The notes beneath the pieces were generated by a model that was not told the origin of the DNA, made no database searches, and saw only the letters and a program-made list of their open reading frames with translations. The position numbers and the translations under genes were made by a program. Below, piece after piece: positions 32,874-42,049 of a stretch of DNA of 64,000 nt. The first letter of the stretch is position 1; each line of letters starts with the position of its first letter. Source of the DNA: Plantibacter sp. VKM Ac-2880 (GTDB lineage: Bacteria > Actinomycetota > Actinomycetes > Actinomycetales > Microbacteriaceae); the NCBI RefSeq assembly GCF_015351235.1, contig NZ_JADKSJ010000002.1:868001-932000 (forward strand), read 5' to 3'.

Positions 32874-34220
32874 GTGAGCAACGCCGCCACCAGCCCATCC
32901 GACCACCGCAGCCCGCTCCGTGCCGGCGACCAGACGCAGACCGCCGAGGAGCTGCAGGAGGAGTGGGACACCGACCCGCGCTGGGACGGCGTCCGGCGTG
33001 ACTACACCGCGGCCGACGTCATCCGTATCCGCGGCGGCGTCCGCGAGGAACCGACCCTCGCCCGTCGGGGCGCCGAGCGGTTGTGGAACCTCCTCCACAC
33101 CGAGGAGTGGGTTCCGGCTCTCGGAGCCCTCACCGGCAACCAGGCCGTCCAACAGGTCAGGGCGGGCCTCAAGGCCATCTACCTCTCCGGGTGGCAGGTC
33201 GCCGCCGACGCGAACCTGTCCGGGCAGACCTACCCCGACCAGAGCCTCTACCCGGCGAACTCGGTGCCCGCGGTCGTCCGCCGGATCAACAACGCGCTCC
33301 TCCGAGCCGAACAGATCGACTTCGCGGAGGCGCCCCTCGGCGAAGCCCCGGGACGTGAGGCGATCGACTGGCTCGCCCCGATCGTCGCCGACGCGGAAGC
33401 GGGCTTCGGCGGCCCGCTGAACGCCTACGAGCTCATGTCCGGCATGATCCAGGCCGGCGCGGCAGGCGTCCACTGGGAGGACCAGCTCGCGGCTGAGAAG
33501 AAGTGCGGCCACATGGGCGGCAAGGTCCTCGTGCCGACGGGCCAGCACATCCGGACGCTCAACGCGGCACGCCTCGCGGCAGACGTCGCCGGTGTCCCCA
33601 CGGTCGTCATCGCCCGCACCGACGCGCTCGCCGCCACGCTGATCACGAGCGACATCGACGAACGCGACCAGCCGTTCCTGAACGGGAACCGCACCCCGGA
33701 GGGCTTCTACGAGGTGGAGAACGGCATCGGTCCGGTGCTCGCCCGTGGCCTCGCCTACGCGGAGTACGCCGACCTCCTCTGGGTCGAATCGGCGGAGCCC
33801 GACCTCGACCTCGCCCGCCGCTTCGCCGAGGCGGTCCACGAACGGTTCCCCGGCAAGAAACTCGCCTACAACTGCTCCCCGTCGTTCAATTGGCGGTCGC
33901 ACCTCGACGACGCGCAGATCGCATCCTTCCAGCGCGAACTCGCCGCCATGGGATACGCCTTCCAGTTCATCACCCTCGCCGGCTTCCACGCCCTCAACCA
34001 TTCGATGTTCACGCTGGCGAGCGACTACCGGAAGCGTGCGATGAGCGCGTACGTCGACCTCCAGGAGGCCGAGTTCGCCTCAGCAGCCCACGGCTACACC
34101 GCCACGAAGCACCAGCGGGAGGTCGGCACCGGCTACTTCGACCTCGTCGCGACCGCGCTCAACCCCGGCAGCGCCACCCTCGCGCTCGCCGGATCGACCG
34201 AGGAACAGCAGTTCCACTGA
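32874..34220 (+). CDS. aceA: isocitrate lyase
   Basis: Cleaves isocitrate to glyoxylate and succinate, the first step of the glyoxylate bypass. The 448-residue protein carries the catalytic KKCGHMGGK loop, [29 protein letters not shown] and [12 protein letters not shown], all invariant. The GTG at 32874 has a CAGGAG site 7 bases upstream; a much longer upstream frame lies in the ramB region and is ignored. Malate synthase follows after a repeat-filled gap of about 120 bases. Confidence 0.97.
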   Translation: MSNAATSPSDHRSPLRAGDQTQTAEELQEEWDTDPRWDGVRRDYTAADVIRIRGGVREEPTLARRGAERLWNLLHTEEWVPALGALTGNQAVQQVRAGLKAIYLSGWQVAADANLSGQTYPDQSLYPANSVPAVVRRINNALLRAEQIDFAEAPLGEAPGREAIDWLAPIVADAEAGFGGPLNAYELMSGMIQAGAAGVHWEDQLAAEKKCGHMGGKVLVPTGQHIRTLNAARLAADVAGVPTVVIARTDALAATLITSDIDERDQPFLNGNRTPEGFYEVENGIGPVLARGLAYAEYADLLWVESAEPDLDLARRFAEAVHERFPGKKLAYNCSPSFNWRSHLDDAQIASFQRELAAMGYAFQFITLAGFHALNHSMFTLASDYRKRAMSAYVDLQEAEFASAAHGYTATKHQREVGTGYFDLVATALNPGSATLALAGSTEEQQFH

Positions 34221-34238
34221 GCCCCGCCCCACCCGCGG

Positions 34239-34316
34239 TCCCTGAGCCCACACCCGGTCCCTCACCCCACCCGCGGTCGCTGCGACACACACCCGGTCCC
34301 TGAGCTTGTCGAAGGG
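34239..34316. repeat. CAGGCTCAGGGACC repeat, inverted copies between aceA and aceB
   Basis: Read on the plus strand the unit is CGGTCCCTGAG, seen at 34235-34247 and 34293-34316. The last copy is full length (GGTCCCTGAGCTTGTCGAAG). Degenerate units CGGTCCCTCACCCC lie between. The element splits the two glyoxylate genes and may act as a processing or attenuation signal within their mRNA. Confidence 0.75.
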
Positions 34317-34341
34317 CCACCATCCGAAACGGAGTCACCCC

Positions 34342-36006
34342 ATGAATACCATCCTCGCCTCCCCGCCCACGCCCGCCACCGCACCGGTTCCGACGAAGCG
34401 CACCGGCCCCGCCATCGAGGTGGTCGGTCGACGCCTCGACCGCTCCGAGGAGATCCTCTCGCCGGACGCCCTCGCCTTCCTCGCAGAGCTGCACCAGCGG
34501 TTCGCGGGCGCCAGGCACGATCGCCTCGCCGAGCGCATGCGCCGACGGTTCGAGATCGGCAACGGCCGTGACCCGAAGTTCCGCGACGACACCGCGGCGA
34601 TCCGTGAGGACGCCTCCTGGCGGGTCGCCGGTGCCGGACCCGGCCTCGAGGACCGCCGGGTCGAGATCACCGGACCGACCGATCCGAAGATGACCATCAA
34701 CGCGCTCAACTCCGGAGCGGACGTCTGGCTCGCCGATCAGGAGGACGCCACGAGCCCGACCTGGGCCAACGTCATCGGCGGGCAGCTCTCACTCCGCGAC
34801 GCGATCCGCGGCGAGCTGACGTTCACGAGCGAGGCGGGCAAGGAGTACCGCGTCACGGCGACCGAGACACCCACGATCGTCATGCGCCCGCGCGGCTGGC
34901 ACCTGGTCGAGAAGCACCTGCGCTTCGTCGACCGCACGGGCGCCTCCATGGCGGCGTCGGGGAGTCTCGTCGACTACGGCCTGTACGTGTTCCACAACGC
35001 CGAGGCCCTCATCTCCTCGGGTCGAGGGCCGTACTTCTACCTCCCGAAGCTGGAGTCGAGCGAGGAGGCGAAGCTCTGGGACGACGTCTTCACCTTCACG
35101 GAGGAGCGCCTGGGACTGGTACACGGCACGATCCGTGCGACCGTCCTCATCGAGACGCTCCCGGCGGCGTTCGAGATGGACGAGATCCTGTACGCGCTCC
35201 GCGACCACTGCGCCGGCCTCAACGCCGGACGGTGGGACTACATCTTCTCGATCATCAAGCACTACCGCGGTCGTGGAGCCCGTTTCGTCCTGCCCGACCG
35301 GAGCGAGGTCACGATGACGGTGCCCTTCATGCGGGCGTACACCGAGTTGCTCGTGCAGACCTGTCACCGACGCGGCGCGCACGCGATCGGCGGCATGTCG
35401 GCCTTCATCCCGAACAGCCGGGACCCGGAGGCCACAGCGAGGGCCATCGAGAAGGTCTCGGCCGACAAGCGACGGGAGGCGGCCGACGGGTTCGACGGGA
35501 CCTGGGTGGCGCACCCGGGACTCGTCCGGGCAGCGAGGGACGAGTTCGATGCGGTCCTCGGCGAACGCCCCAACCAACTCGAGCGACTGCGGGACGACGT
35601 GTCGGTCACCCCCGCGCAGCTGCTCGACGTGCGCATCGGTCGTGCCGTCACCGACGCCGGTCTCCGCGACAACGTGTCGATCACCGTCCGGTACCTCGAC
35701 TCCTGGCTGCGCGGGGTCGGCGCGGCGGCCATCGACGGGCTGATGGAGGACGCCGCGACGGCGGAGATCAGCCGCTCGCAGATCTGGCAGTGGATCCACC
35801 AGGACGTCGCGACGGACGACGGCCGGCCGATCACCCGGGAGCGCGTCGAGGGCCTCCTCGACGAGCTGCTCGTCTCGCTCCCCCGGACGGCCGAGGACCG
35901 CTTCGACGACGCCGCCGAGCTGTTCCGCGAGGTGGCGCTCCGCGACGAGTTCCCGACGTTCCTCAGCTTGCCGGCGTACGCCCGTCACCTGGTCGACCCG
36001 GCGTAG
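34342..36006 (+). CDS. aceB: malate synthase A
   Basis: Condenses glyoxylate with acetyl-CoA to malate. The 554-residue protein has the A-type features RGWHLVEKHLRFVDRTGASM, YFYLPKLESSEEAKLWDDVF, IRATVLIETLPAAFEMDEIL with the Mg-binding Glu, and HAIGGMSAFIPNSRDPEATA. DGTWVAHPGLVRAARDEFDA and SQIWQWIHQ are conserved too. An ATG at 34342 preceded by GGAGTC fixes the start. It is probably cotranscribed with aceA, and repressed by the divergent RamB-like protein. Confidence 0.97.
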   Translation: MNTILASPPTPATAPVPTKRTGPAIEVVGRRLDRSEEILSPDALAFLAELHQRFAGARHDRLAERMRRRFEIGNGRDPKFRDDTAAIREDASWRVAGAGPGLEDRRVEITGPTDPKMTINALNSGADVWLADQEDATSPTWANVIGGQLSLRDAIRGELTFTSEAGKEYRVTATETPTIVMRPRGWHLVEKHLRFVDRTGASMAASGSLVDYGLYVFHNAEALISSGRGPYFYLPKLESSEEAKLWDDVFTFTEERLGLVHGTIRATVLIETLPAAFEMDEILYALRDHCAGLNAGRWDYIFSIIKHYRGRGARFVLPDRSEVTMTVPFMRAYTELLVQTCHRRGAHAIGGMSAFIPNSRDPEATARAIEKVSADKRREAADGFDGTWVAHPGLVRAARDEFDAVLGERPNQLERLRDDVSVTPAQLLDVRIGRAVTDAGLRDNVSITVRYLDSWLRGVGAAAIDGLMEDAATAEISRSQIWQWIHQDVATDDGRPITRERVEGLLDELLVSLPRTAEDRFDDAAELFREVALRDEFPTFLSLPAYARHLVDPA

Positions 36007-36030
36007 GTGTGCGACGTCCAGCGCTCCTGC

Positions 36031-36089
36031 CCGCCGCTCGTCGTCGGAAGTCGCCCGGAATCCTTCCGGGGACCGACGGCGAGCGGCGG
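36031..36089 (+). terminator. two-tier hairpin after aceB
   Basis: CCGCCGCTCG (36031-36040) pairs with CGAGCGGCGG (36080-36089). Within the loop CCGGAA-TCC-TTCCGG (36055-36069) forms a second stem. It lies 25 bases past the malate synthase stop. Confidence 0.65.
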
Positions 36090-36138
36090 TGCATCCGTGC
36101 TCTGGCCGACCTGCGGACGGCACCGTAGAGTCGGGCGT

Positions 36139-36756
36139 ATGACCCAGAACGTGCAGGAAGCGACGCCCGCCCGTCTCCCGTCCCTCGGCACGACCGCGCC
36201 GGAACCGCCGGTGGGTCGATGGAACGCGTCGAGCCGATACGGCGCTTCGCTCGTGGCCGTCGTCCTGGGTGGCTACCTCGCCATGCGCGCCGGATTGAAC
36301 GTCATGTGGCTCCAGTCGGACGCCGATGTCATCGCCACCCTGCTCCTTCAGTTCTTCGTCGGCGGTGCGGTCCTCGTGGCCGGTGCCCTGATCGCCCCGG
36401 TCTCCCTCGCGCGGCGCGTGCTCGCCTCCGTCGTCGTCGTGGCCGGTCTCGTGGTCCATGCGTTCGGGTCGGCGACGGTGACCAACGCGACGACGCCGTT
36501 CCTGCTCTACGGATCGATGTCGGTCACCCTCGGCGCGTTCACCGCTGCCGCGGTCTGGTTGATCGTGCGGGGCCGATCCCTGTCGACGTTCGCCCTCCTG
36601 CTCGCCTTCGCCGCCGTGCCGGTGCTGACCGAGCGCCTGACCCATACCGGTTGGTCGGGCGTCACCCGTGAGGACCTCATGACGGGCGTCTCCGCCGCCA
36701 TCGGCGTCGGCGTGGCCTGGGCGGCAGCGGCCGTCGACGGCGCCCGGTCCCGATAG
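36139..36756 (+). CDS. hypothetical integral membrane protein
   Basis: A 205-residue protein with about six hydrophobic segments, at about residues 34-52, 66-88, 92-112, 121-143, 148-165 and 183-201. A polar, Pro-rich N-terminus ([16 protein letters not shown]) precedes them. No catalytic or binding motif is evident, and I do not recognise a family. The ATG at 36139 follows the aceB terminator; the aminotransferase begins about 70 bases downstream, so they may be cotranscribed. Confidence 0.75.
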   Translation: MTQNVQEATPARLPSLGTTAPEPPVGRWNASSRYGASLVAVVLGGYLAMRAGLNVMWLQSDADVIATLLLQFFVGGAVLVAGALIAPVSLARRVLASVVVVAGLVVHAFGSATVTNATTPFLLYGSMSVTLGAFTAAAVWLIVRGRSLSTFALLLAFAAVPVLTERLTHTGWSGVTREDLMTGVSAAIGVGVAWAAAAVDGARSR

Positions 36757-36827
36757 GTCCGTTCCCGACAGGTCAGGTCCGCGTCACGCACTGTCCTCGC
36801 GACACCGGGTTGGGTACGCTCGGAGTC

Positions 36828-38057
36828 GTGCCTGAATCGACCTCCACGCCCCGCCTGTCCACGAAGATCGCAGCGATCGCCGAGTCCGCCACGCTGAAGG
36901 TGGACGCGAAGGCGAAGGCCCTGCAGGCGCAGGGTCGCCCCGTCATCTCCTACGCGGCGGGCGAGCCCGACTTCCCGACCCCCGAGCACATCGTCGAGGC
37001 CGCCCTCGTCGCCGCGCGCGACCCGAAGGCGCACCGCTACACACCGGCAGCCGGCCTGCCCGACCTCCGTGCGGCGATCGCCGAGAAGACGCTCCGCGAC
37101 TCCGGTCTCGAGGTCGACCCCGGCCGGGTCATCGTCACGAACGGCGGCAAGCAGTCGGTGTACGAGGCGTTCCAGGTGCTGCTGAACCCCGGCGACGAGG
37201 TCATCGTGCCCACGCCGTTCTGGACGACCTACCCCGAGGCCATCGCCCTCGCCGACGGTGTCGCGGTCGACGTCTTCGCCGACGCCTCGCAGAACTACCA
37301 GGTCACCGTCGAGCAGCTCGAGGCGGCGCGCACCCCACGGACCAAGGTCCTCCTCTTCGTCTCCCCGTCGAACCCGACCGGCTCCGTCTACTCCCCCGAA
37401 CAGACGAAGGCCATCGGCGAGTGGGCGCTCGAGCACGGCATCTGGGTCATCTCCGACGAGATCTACCAGAACCTCACCTACCCTTCGGCAGGCTCAGGAC
37501 AGGCGACGAAAGCGACGTCCATCGTCGAGGCGGTCCCCGAGCTCGCGGAGCAGACCCTCCTCGTCAACGGGGTGGCGAAGACCTACGCGATGACCGGTTG
37601 GCGTGTGGGGTGGACCGTCGGCCCGGCGGACGCGATCAAGGCGCTCGGTAACCTGCAGTCGCACCTGTCCGGCAACGTGAACAACATCGCGCAGCGCGCG
37701 GCGATCGCGGCTCTCACCGGCCCGCAGGACGCTGCGGATTCCATGCGCGAGGCCTTCGACCGCCGCCGCAAGCTCATCGTCGGGGAACTCAACAAGATCG
37801 ACGGCTTCGCGACCCCCACCCCGCAGGGTGCCTTCTACGTCTACCCCGACGTGACGGCGCTGCTCGGCCGGACGTTCGGCGGTGTGACGCCCACGACCTC
37901 GCTCGAGCTCGCGGACCTCATGCTCGACCAGGCCGAGGTCGCCGCCGTCCCCGGCGAGGCGTTCGGGCCGTCCGGGTACCTGCGGTTCAGCTACGCACTC
38001 GGCGACGACCAGCTCCTCGAGGGCGTCCAGCGGCTGCAGCGTCTCTTCGCGTCCTGA
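36828..38057 (+). CDS. pyridoxal-phosphate aspartate-type aminotransferase
   Basis: A 409-residue class I aminotransferase. [52 protein letters not shown] and [12 protein letters not shown] are typical. The PLP Lys251 lies in [18 protein letters not shown], and LRFSYALGD holds the substrate Arg. One feature is odd: residues about 218-225 (YPSAGSGQ), in a loop normally short, are encoded by the exact 18-base repeat CCCTTCGGCAGGCTCAGG. The GTG start at 36828 is preferred on family length, with GGAG a few bases upstream. It is probably AspC/AspB-like; glutamate/aspartate specificity is not proven. Confidence 0.93.
   Translation: MPESTSTPRLSTKIAAIAESATLKVDAKAKALQAQGRPVISYAAGEPDFPTPEHIVEAALVAARDPKAHRYTPAAGLPDLRAAIAEKTLRDSGLEVDPGRVIVTNGGKQSVYEAFQVLLNPGDEVIVPTPFWTTYPEAIALADGVAVDVFADASQNYQVTVEQLEAARTPRTKVLLFVSPSNPTGSVYSPEQTKAIGEWALEHGIWVISDEIYQNLTYPSAGSGQATKATSIVEAVPELAEQTLLVNGVAKTYAMTGWRVGWTVGPADAIKALGNLQSHLSGNVNNIAQRAAIAALTGPQDAADSMREAFDRRRKLIVGELNKIDGFATPTPQGAFYVYPDVTALLGRTFGGVTPTTSLELADLMLDQAEVAAVPGEAFGPSGYLRFSYALGDDQLLEGVQRLQRLFAS
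37481..37498 (+). repeat. CAGGCTCAGG repeat half-unit within a coding sequence
   Basis: CCCTTCGGCAGGCTCAGG is base-for-base identical to the left arm of the hairpin at 11607-11624. Here it is read in frame as Pro-Ser-Ala-Gly-Ser-Gly inside the aminotransferase. Confidence 0.9.
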
Positions 38058-38062
38058 TCCGT

Positions 38063-38093
38063 CGTCCGCCCGCCCGTGTTCGGTGGGCGGACG
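38063..38093. terminator. convergent hairpin between aminotransferase and murB
   Basis: CGTCCGCCC (38063-38071) pairs with GGGCGGACG (38085-38093) around a 13-base loop, between two convergent genes. Confidence 0.65.
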
Positions 38094-38118
38094 GTCGGCA
38101 CGCGGACGACAGTGCGGC

Positions 38119-39255
38119 TCAGATCGTGACGCCGACCACCACGGGTTCGGGCTGCAGGAGCACCCCGAACTCGGCGTGGACCCGCGCCTGCACGAAGCGG
38201 GCGAGCTCGGCGATCTCGGTGGCGGTCGCCCCGCCCCGGTTGGTCAGTGCGAGGGTGTGCTTCGTGGAGACCGCGGCGTGCGATCCGGGGAGCGCGAACC
38301 CGCGACGGACGCCGGCCCGCTCGATCAGCCAGGCCGCCGACAGCTTCGCCAGCCGTTCCACGGGAGTCGGCCGGGGCGGGTTGACGACCTCGCCGAGCGG
38401 GTAGACGTACTCGGTGTCGTCGTCGGCCGGCGGGTCGACGGGCCACCAGGGAGCGTCACCGGGGAGCGAGCGGGCGACGTGCTCGGACACGATCGGGTTG
38501 GTGAAGAACGATCCGGCGCTGGCCGTGTCGGGGTCGTCCGGGTCGAGCACCATGCCCTTCGAGGCACGGAGCGCGAGCACCGTCGTGCGCACCTGGGCCA
38601 GACGGACCTGCTCGCCGACCTCCACGCCGAGCGCGAAGGCGAGCTGCTGGTAGGCGATCGGCGCGGCGAGACCGTCGGGACCGACGTCGTCGAGCTCGAT
38701 GACGATCGCCACGACCACGCCCGACCGTTCGGGCTCCCCACCGCCGTGACGCTTCAGGACCGATGTCCGGTATCCGAGGCCGAGCTCGGCGGCAGGTACA
38801 CGCTCGACGGTCTGCGACTCCTCGTCGAGCAGATCGACCGCGACGAGCGACGACACGATCTCCTGTCCGTAGGCGCCGATGTTCTGGACCGGGGCCGCCC
38901 CGCAGGATCCCGGGATGCCCGACAGTGCCTCGATGCCTGCGAACCCGTGCTCCACCGTGTAGGCGACGAGCGCCTCCCAGTCCTCGCCGGCCTGCACCCG
39001 CAACCGGACGCGTCCGGCCGGTGCCTCGAGCCGTTCGATGCCGCGGTTCGCCGCCCTGATGACGGTGGCCTCGATCGGCTCGTCGCCGACGAGGAGGTTC
39101 GATCCGCCCCCGAGCAGCAGCCACGGCTGGTCGGTGTTCCAGACGTCGAGCACGGCGTCGATCAGCTCGGCCTCGCTCGTGCACTCCACGAAGGCTGCAG
39201 CGGGCCCACCCACCTGCAGGGTGGTGAGCTCGCGCAGACTGATGGTGTCGGTCAT
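38119..39255 (-). CDS. murB: UDP-N-acetylenolpyruvoylglucosamine reductase
   Basis: An FAD-dependent cytosolic enzyme that makes UDP-MurNAc for peptidoglycan. The 378-residue protein has LTTLQVGGPAAAFVE, WLLLGGGSNLLV (FAD pyrophosphate loop), ALSGIPGSCGAAPVQNIGAY with the conserved Gly-Ile-Pro-Gly, SAGSFFTNPIVSEHVARSL with the proton-donating Ser, and a C-terminal TKHTLALTNRGGATATEIAE. It is a type I enzyme of slightly longer size. The two MaoC genes lie upstream in the same direction, an arrangement common in actinobacteria. Confidence 0.97.
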   Translation of the reverse strand: MTDTISLRELTTLQVGGPAAAFVECTSEAELIDAVLDVWNTDQPWLLLGGGSNLLVGDEPIEATVIRAANRGIERLEAPAGRVRLRVQAGEDWEALVAYTVEHGFAGIEALSGIPGSCGAAPVQNIGAYGQEIVSSLVAVDLLDEESQTVERVPAAELGLGYRTSVLKRHGGGEPERSGVVVAIVIELDDVGPDGLAAPIAYQQLAFALGVEVGEQVRLAQVRTTVLALRASKGMVLDPDDPDTASAGSFFTNPIVSEHVARSLPGDAPWWPVDPPADDDTEYVYPLGEVVNPPRPTPVERLAKLSAAWLIERAGVRRGFALPGSHAAVSTKHTLALTNRGGATATEIAELARFVQARVHAEFGVLLQPEPVVVGVTI

Positions 39256-39268
39256 GACGCTCCGCGGC

Positions 39269-39703
39269 TCAGGCGAAGCCGACGACGAGCTGCGCCTTGC
39301 CGAGCACCGTCTGCTCGGCGAAGGTGACGGTGAGGTCGATGCGTGCGGTCTGCGCGTCGGCGTCGAGCTTGCCGACCTTCGCGACGATGTGGAGCTCTGC
39401 GCCGGTCTCCGGGTCGACGACGACCGGGCGGGTGAACCGCACCTGGTAGTCGAGCACGCGGCCGGGGTCGCCGATCCAGTCGACCACCGGCTGCGCGGCG
39501 ATCCCCATCGTCAGCATGCCGTGCGCGAGGACGCCGGGCAGCCCGACGGACGCGGCGACGTCGTCGCGGTAGTGGATCGGGTTGAAGTCACCCGAGGCAC
39601 CGGCGTAGCGCACGAGCGCGTCGCGGGTGAGGTGGACCGTCCGCTCGGCGACGACGTCGCCGACAGCGGGCATGGCGGGAGTCGTCTGCTGCACGTCGCT
39701 CAT
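39269..39703 (-). CDS. MaoC-like (3R)-hydroxyacyl dehydratase, HadB type
   Basis: A 144-residue hot-dog-fold subunit. The catalytic motif is YAGASGDFNPIHYRDDVAAS (Asp and His), followed by LPGVLAHGMLTMGIAA, which is the HadB/MaoC signature. The start at 39703 overlaps the stop of the next upstream gene, so the two subunits are coupled. In mycobacteria HadAB dehydrates 3-hydroxyacyl-ACP in FAS-II. A comparable pair lies beside murB in many actinobacteria, including ones without mycolic acids, where its substrate is not clear. Confidence 0.92.
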   Translation of the reverse strand: MSDVQQTTPAMPAVGDVVAERTVHLTRDALVRYAGASGDFNPIHYRDDVAASVGLPGVLAHGMLTMGIAAQPVVDWIGDPGRVLDYQVRFTRPVVVDPETGAELHIVAKVGKLDADAQTARIDLTVTFAEQTVLGKAQLVVGFA

Positions 39704-40143
39704 CCTTCGTCTCCTCGCACCACGAGCGTCGAGGTCGCGGTGACCACCGGCTCGCCGTCGGCATCGGTCATGACCGAGTCGCACGTCACCATGGAGTGGC
39801 CGCCCAGGGACTTGATCGAGGTGACCGTCAGCTGCGCCGTCAGTTCATCGCCTGCGACGATCGGGCGGTGGTGCACGAACCGCTGATCGCCGTGGACGAC
39901 CCGACTGAAGTCGATGCCGACGTCCGGCTCGGCGAGGAGCTGCTGCAGCGTGTGCTCCTGCACGACGACCGCAAAGGTCGGCGGCGCGACCACGTCGGCG
40001 TGGCCTGCGGCGCGTGCCGCTTCCGGGTCGAGGTTGATGGGGTTCGTCGCGAAGACGGCCCGCGAGAACTCGCGGATCTTCTCGCGTCCGACCAGGTACG
40101 GGGCGACGGGCGGGAAGACCCGACCGGCGAGTTCTGGGTTCAC
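39700..40143 (-). CDS. MaoC N-terminal-type dehydratase subunit, HadA/HadC type
   Basis: A 147-residue hot-dog-fold protein without the catalytic Asp-His pair; it contributes the binding half to the HadB-like partner. GREKIREFSRAVFATNPINL and PTFAVVVQEHTLQQLL are the MaoC_dehydrat_N motifs. I prefer the GTG at 40143, because the GGAGG site is eight bases upstream. The GTG six bases further up would sit only two bases from it. It shares a 4-base overlap with the HadB-like gene. Confidence 0.9.
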   Translation of the reverse strand: MNPELAGRVFPPVAPYLVGREKIREFSRAVFATNPINLDPEAARAAGHADVVAPPTFAVVVQEHTLQQLLAEPDVGIDFSRVVHGDQRFVHHRPIVAGDELTAQLTVTSIKSLGGHSMVTCDSVMTDADGEPVVTATSTLVVRGDEG

Positions 40144-40212
40144 TGACACGCCCTCCAGCCTACCCGCTGGCCCGGCCAGGGGGTCTTGGAGCCGGATCGA
40201 CGACCGGGGTGA

Positions 40213-41010
40213 TCAGGAGCGCTTCAACGCCTGGAACACCATGCGGATCGCGATGACCACGAGGAACGCCGCGAAGAGCAGGTTGCCGACGAACGGTGGG
40301 ACGACCGACGCGACGATGGCACCGAGGGCGGTCGTCGTGCACGCCGCGACCCCGATGATCGCCGCCGCCCGGAGGTCGACGTTGCCACGCCGGACGTTGC
40401 CGACGGTGCCGGAGATCGCGGTCGGCACCATCATGAGCAACGACGTGCCCTTGGCGATGAGGTCGCTCGCACCGAACAGCAGGATGAGCATCGGCACCAC
40501 GACGACACCACCGCCGATCCCGAGGAGTCCCGACAGGACCCCGGTCAGGAATCCCAGCAGGATGAGGCCGATGATCGAGCCCACGTGCAGATCGATCTCC
40601 GCGGTGCGGGACGGGACGATGAGGAACAGCGAGACCACCACGACGAGGAGGAACCCGATGAACCCCCATTGCAGCGCGCGTTTCGGGAGCTTCGCCAGGA
40701 GGTAGCTGCCGAGCTGGGCGCCACCGATCGCGCCGACCGCCAGCAGGATCGCCGCCACCCAGTCGACCGTCCCGTTCACCGCGTAGGAGATGACCCCGAC
40801 GAGCGACGTGGGGACGATCGCGGCGAGCGAGGTCCCAGCGGCGAGCCGTTGCCCGAACCCGAGGAGGAACACCACGGCCGGGACGATGAGGATGCCGCCG
40901 CCGACGCCGAAGAGCCCCGACAGGAACCCGGCAGTCAGGCCGATCCCGATGAGCCAGGCGATGCCGGACGCGGATCGGACCGGACGGCCGGTCGCGTCGT
41001 CGCCGGTCAC
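40213..41010 (-). CDS. TauE/SafE-family anion permease
   Basis: A 265-residue transporter with eight predicted membrane segments. The twice-repeated signature GIGLTAGFLSGLFGVGGGIL and LGFLTGVLSGLLGIGGGVVV marks the two halves. The family moves sulfite, sulfoacetate or related anions; no sulfur genes are near to specify the substrate. The GTG start at 41010 overlaps the preceding phosphatase stop (GTGA), so the pair is coupled. Confidence 0.9.
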   Translation of the reverse strand: MTGDDATGRPVRSASGIAWLIGIGLTAGFLSGLFGVGGGILIVPAVVFLLGFGQRLAAGTSLAAIVPTSLVGVISYAVNGTVDWVAAILLAVGAIGGAQLGSYLLAKLPKRALQWGFIGFLLVVVVSLFLIVPSRTAEIDLHVGSIIGLILLGFLTGVLSGLLGIGGGVVVVPMLILLFGASDLIAKGTSLLMMVPTAISGTVGNVRRGNVDLRAAAIIGVAACTTTALGAIVASVVPPFVGNLLFAAFLVVIAIRMVFQALKRS

Positions 41011-41597
41011 CGTGCGGTGGGGCCGGAGAGTGCCGTCTCGAGGGACGGGGTGGTGCGAGCGGTTCCGGCGTCGAGGAGCGACCAGCCATCGTCGGTCGCC
41101 TCGATGACCGACACGGAACAGTTCTCGAGCGGCGGGACCGTGGTGCCCGACAGGTGGCTCAGGGTCAGGCGGATGAGCGTGCCGTGGCTCACGACGAGCA
41201 CGTTCTTGCCCGGGTGGTCGCGAGTGATCTCCTCGATGCCGCGCATGCCGCGTTCGATGACCGACTCCTCGGTCTCGAGGTTCGGGTACTGGTGGTCGGG
41301 CCAGTTGTCGAGCACCATCTGCGCGGTCGCGCCTTCCGCGTCGCCGTAGTGGCGCTCGACCATGTCGGGGTAGGTGCCGCCGAGTTCCAGCCCGAGGGCG
41401 TCGGCGATGATCTGCGCCGTCTCGCGTGCGCGGCCGAGCGGGGAGCTGACCACGACGTCCCAGGTGCCGGTGAGCCGAGGGGCGACCGTCGCCGCCTGCT
41501 CCCGCCCCGTGTCGTTCAGCGGGATGTCCGTCGTCCCCTGCAACCGTCGTTCGAAGTTCCAGGCGGTCTGTCCGTGACGGACGAGGGCGATGGTCAT
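41007..41597 (-). CDS. histidine phosphatase family protein
   Basis: A 196-residue phosphoglycerate-mutase-like phosphatase. The catalytic motif ALVRHGQTAWNFERRLQGTT holds the phospho-His. VVSSPLGRARETAQIIADAL has the Arg, and the second His is in LVVSHGTLIRLTL. The start at 41597 is set by the fold; upstream frame extensions look non-coding. The substrate is unknown; sugar phosphates or phosphoglycerate are typical. Confidence 0.93.
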   Translation of the reverse strand: MTIALVRHGQTAWNFERRLQGTTDIPLNDTGREQAATVAPRLTGTWDVVVSSPLGRARETAQIIADALGLELGGTYPDMVERHYGDAEGATAQMVLDNWPDHQYPNLETEESVIERGMRGIEEITRDHPGKNVLVVSHGTLIRLTLSHLSGTTVPPLENCSVSVIEATDDGWSLLDAGTARTTPSLETALSGPTAR

Positions 41598-41656
41598 GCC
41601 CCCAAGCCTAACCGCCGACGGCGCATGGACCACCGGTCGCAAGCCAACGGGCGCCC

Positions 41657-41968
41657 TCACCGTTCGGTGTCGCTCCCGGCTTCCGTCGCCCAGCGGATCC
41701 GGATGGGGCCACGGACGGTCTCGCGATCGACCGCCTCGTCGCCCTGGGTGATCCGCACCCGGCCCTCGTCGACGAGTCGCCAGGCGACCCGGCGGGTGTC
41801 GTCCATCAGCTCGCGCCAGTCCTCGCCGCCGACGGCTCGGGCCGCGTCGGACGGGCAGATGGAGGAGGTGACGGCACGCTTGCCGAGGAGGTCCAGGATC
41901 GTCGACTCGAGGACGGCGTCGTCGACGCCTCCCCGGCCGTGCCGCTGCGCCCCCGTGTCGTCACTCAT
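41657..41968 (-). CDS. DUF3253-domain protein
   Basis: A 103-residue soluble protein. VLESTILDLLGKRAVTSSIC, PSDAARAVGGEDWRELMDDT and RRVAWRLVDEGRVRITQGDE match the DUF3253 winged-helix-like pattern. The ATG at 41968 (MSDDTG) is preferred because the preceding residues are Arg-rich shadow. The family is uncharacterised. It lies upstream of the phosphatase gene in the same direction. Confidence 0.83.
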   Translation of the reverse strand: MSDDTGAQRHGRGGVDDAVLESTILDLLGKRAVTSSICPSDAARAVGGEDWRELMDDTRRVAWRLVDEGRVRITQGDEAVDRETVRGPIRIRWATEAGSDTER

Positions 41969-42049
41969 GGCATCCAGTATGCGTGCTCCCCTGCGGCGGC
42001 GTCCCGGAGCCGTCGAACCCGGACGGGACACCGCGCGCTTGGGAGAGCC

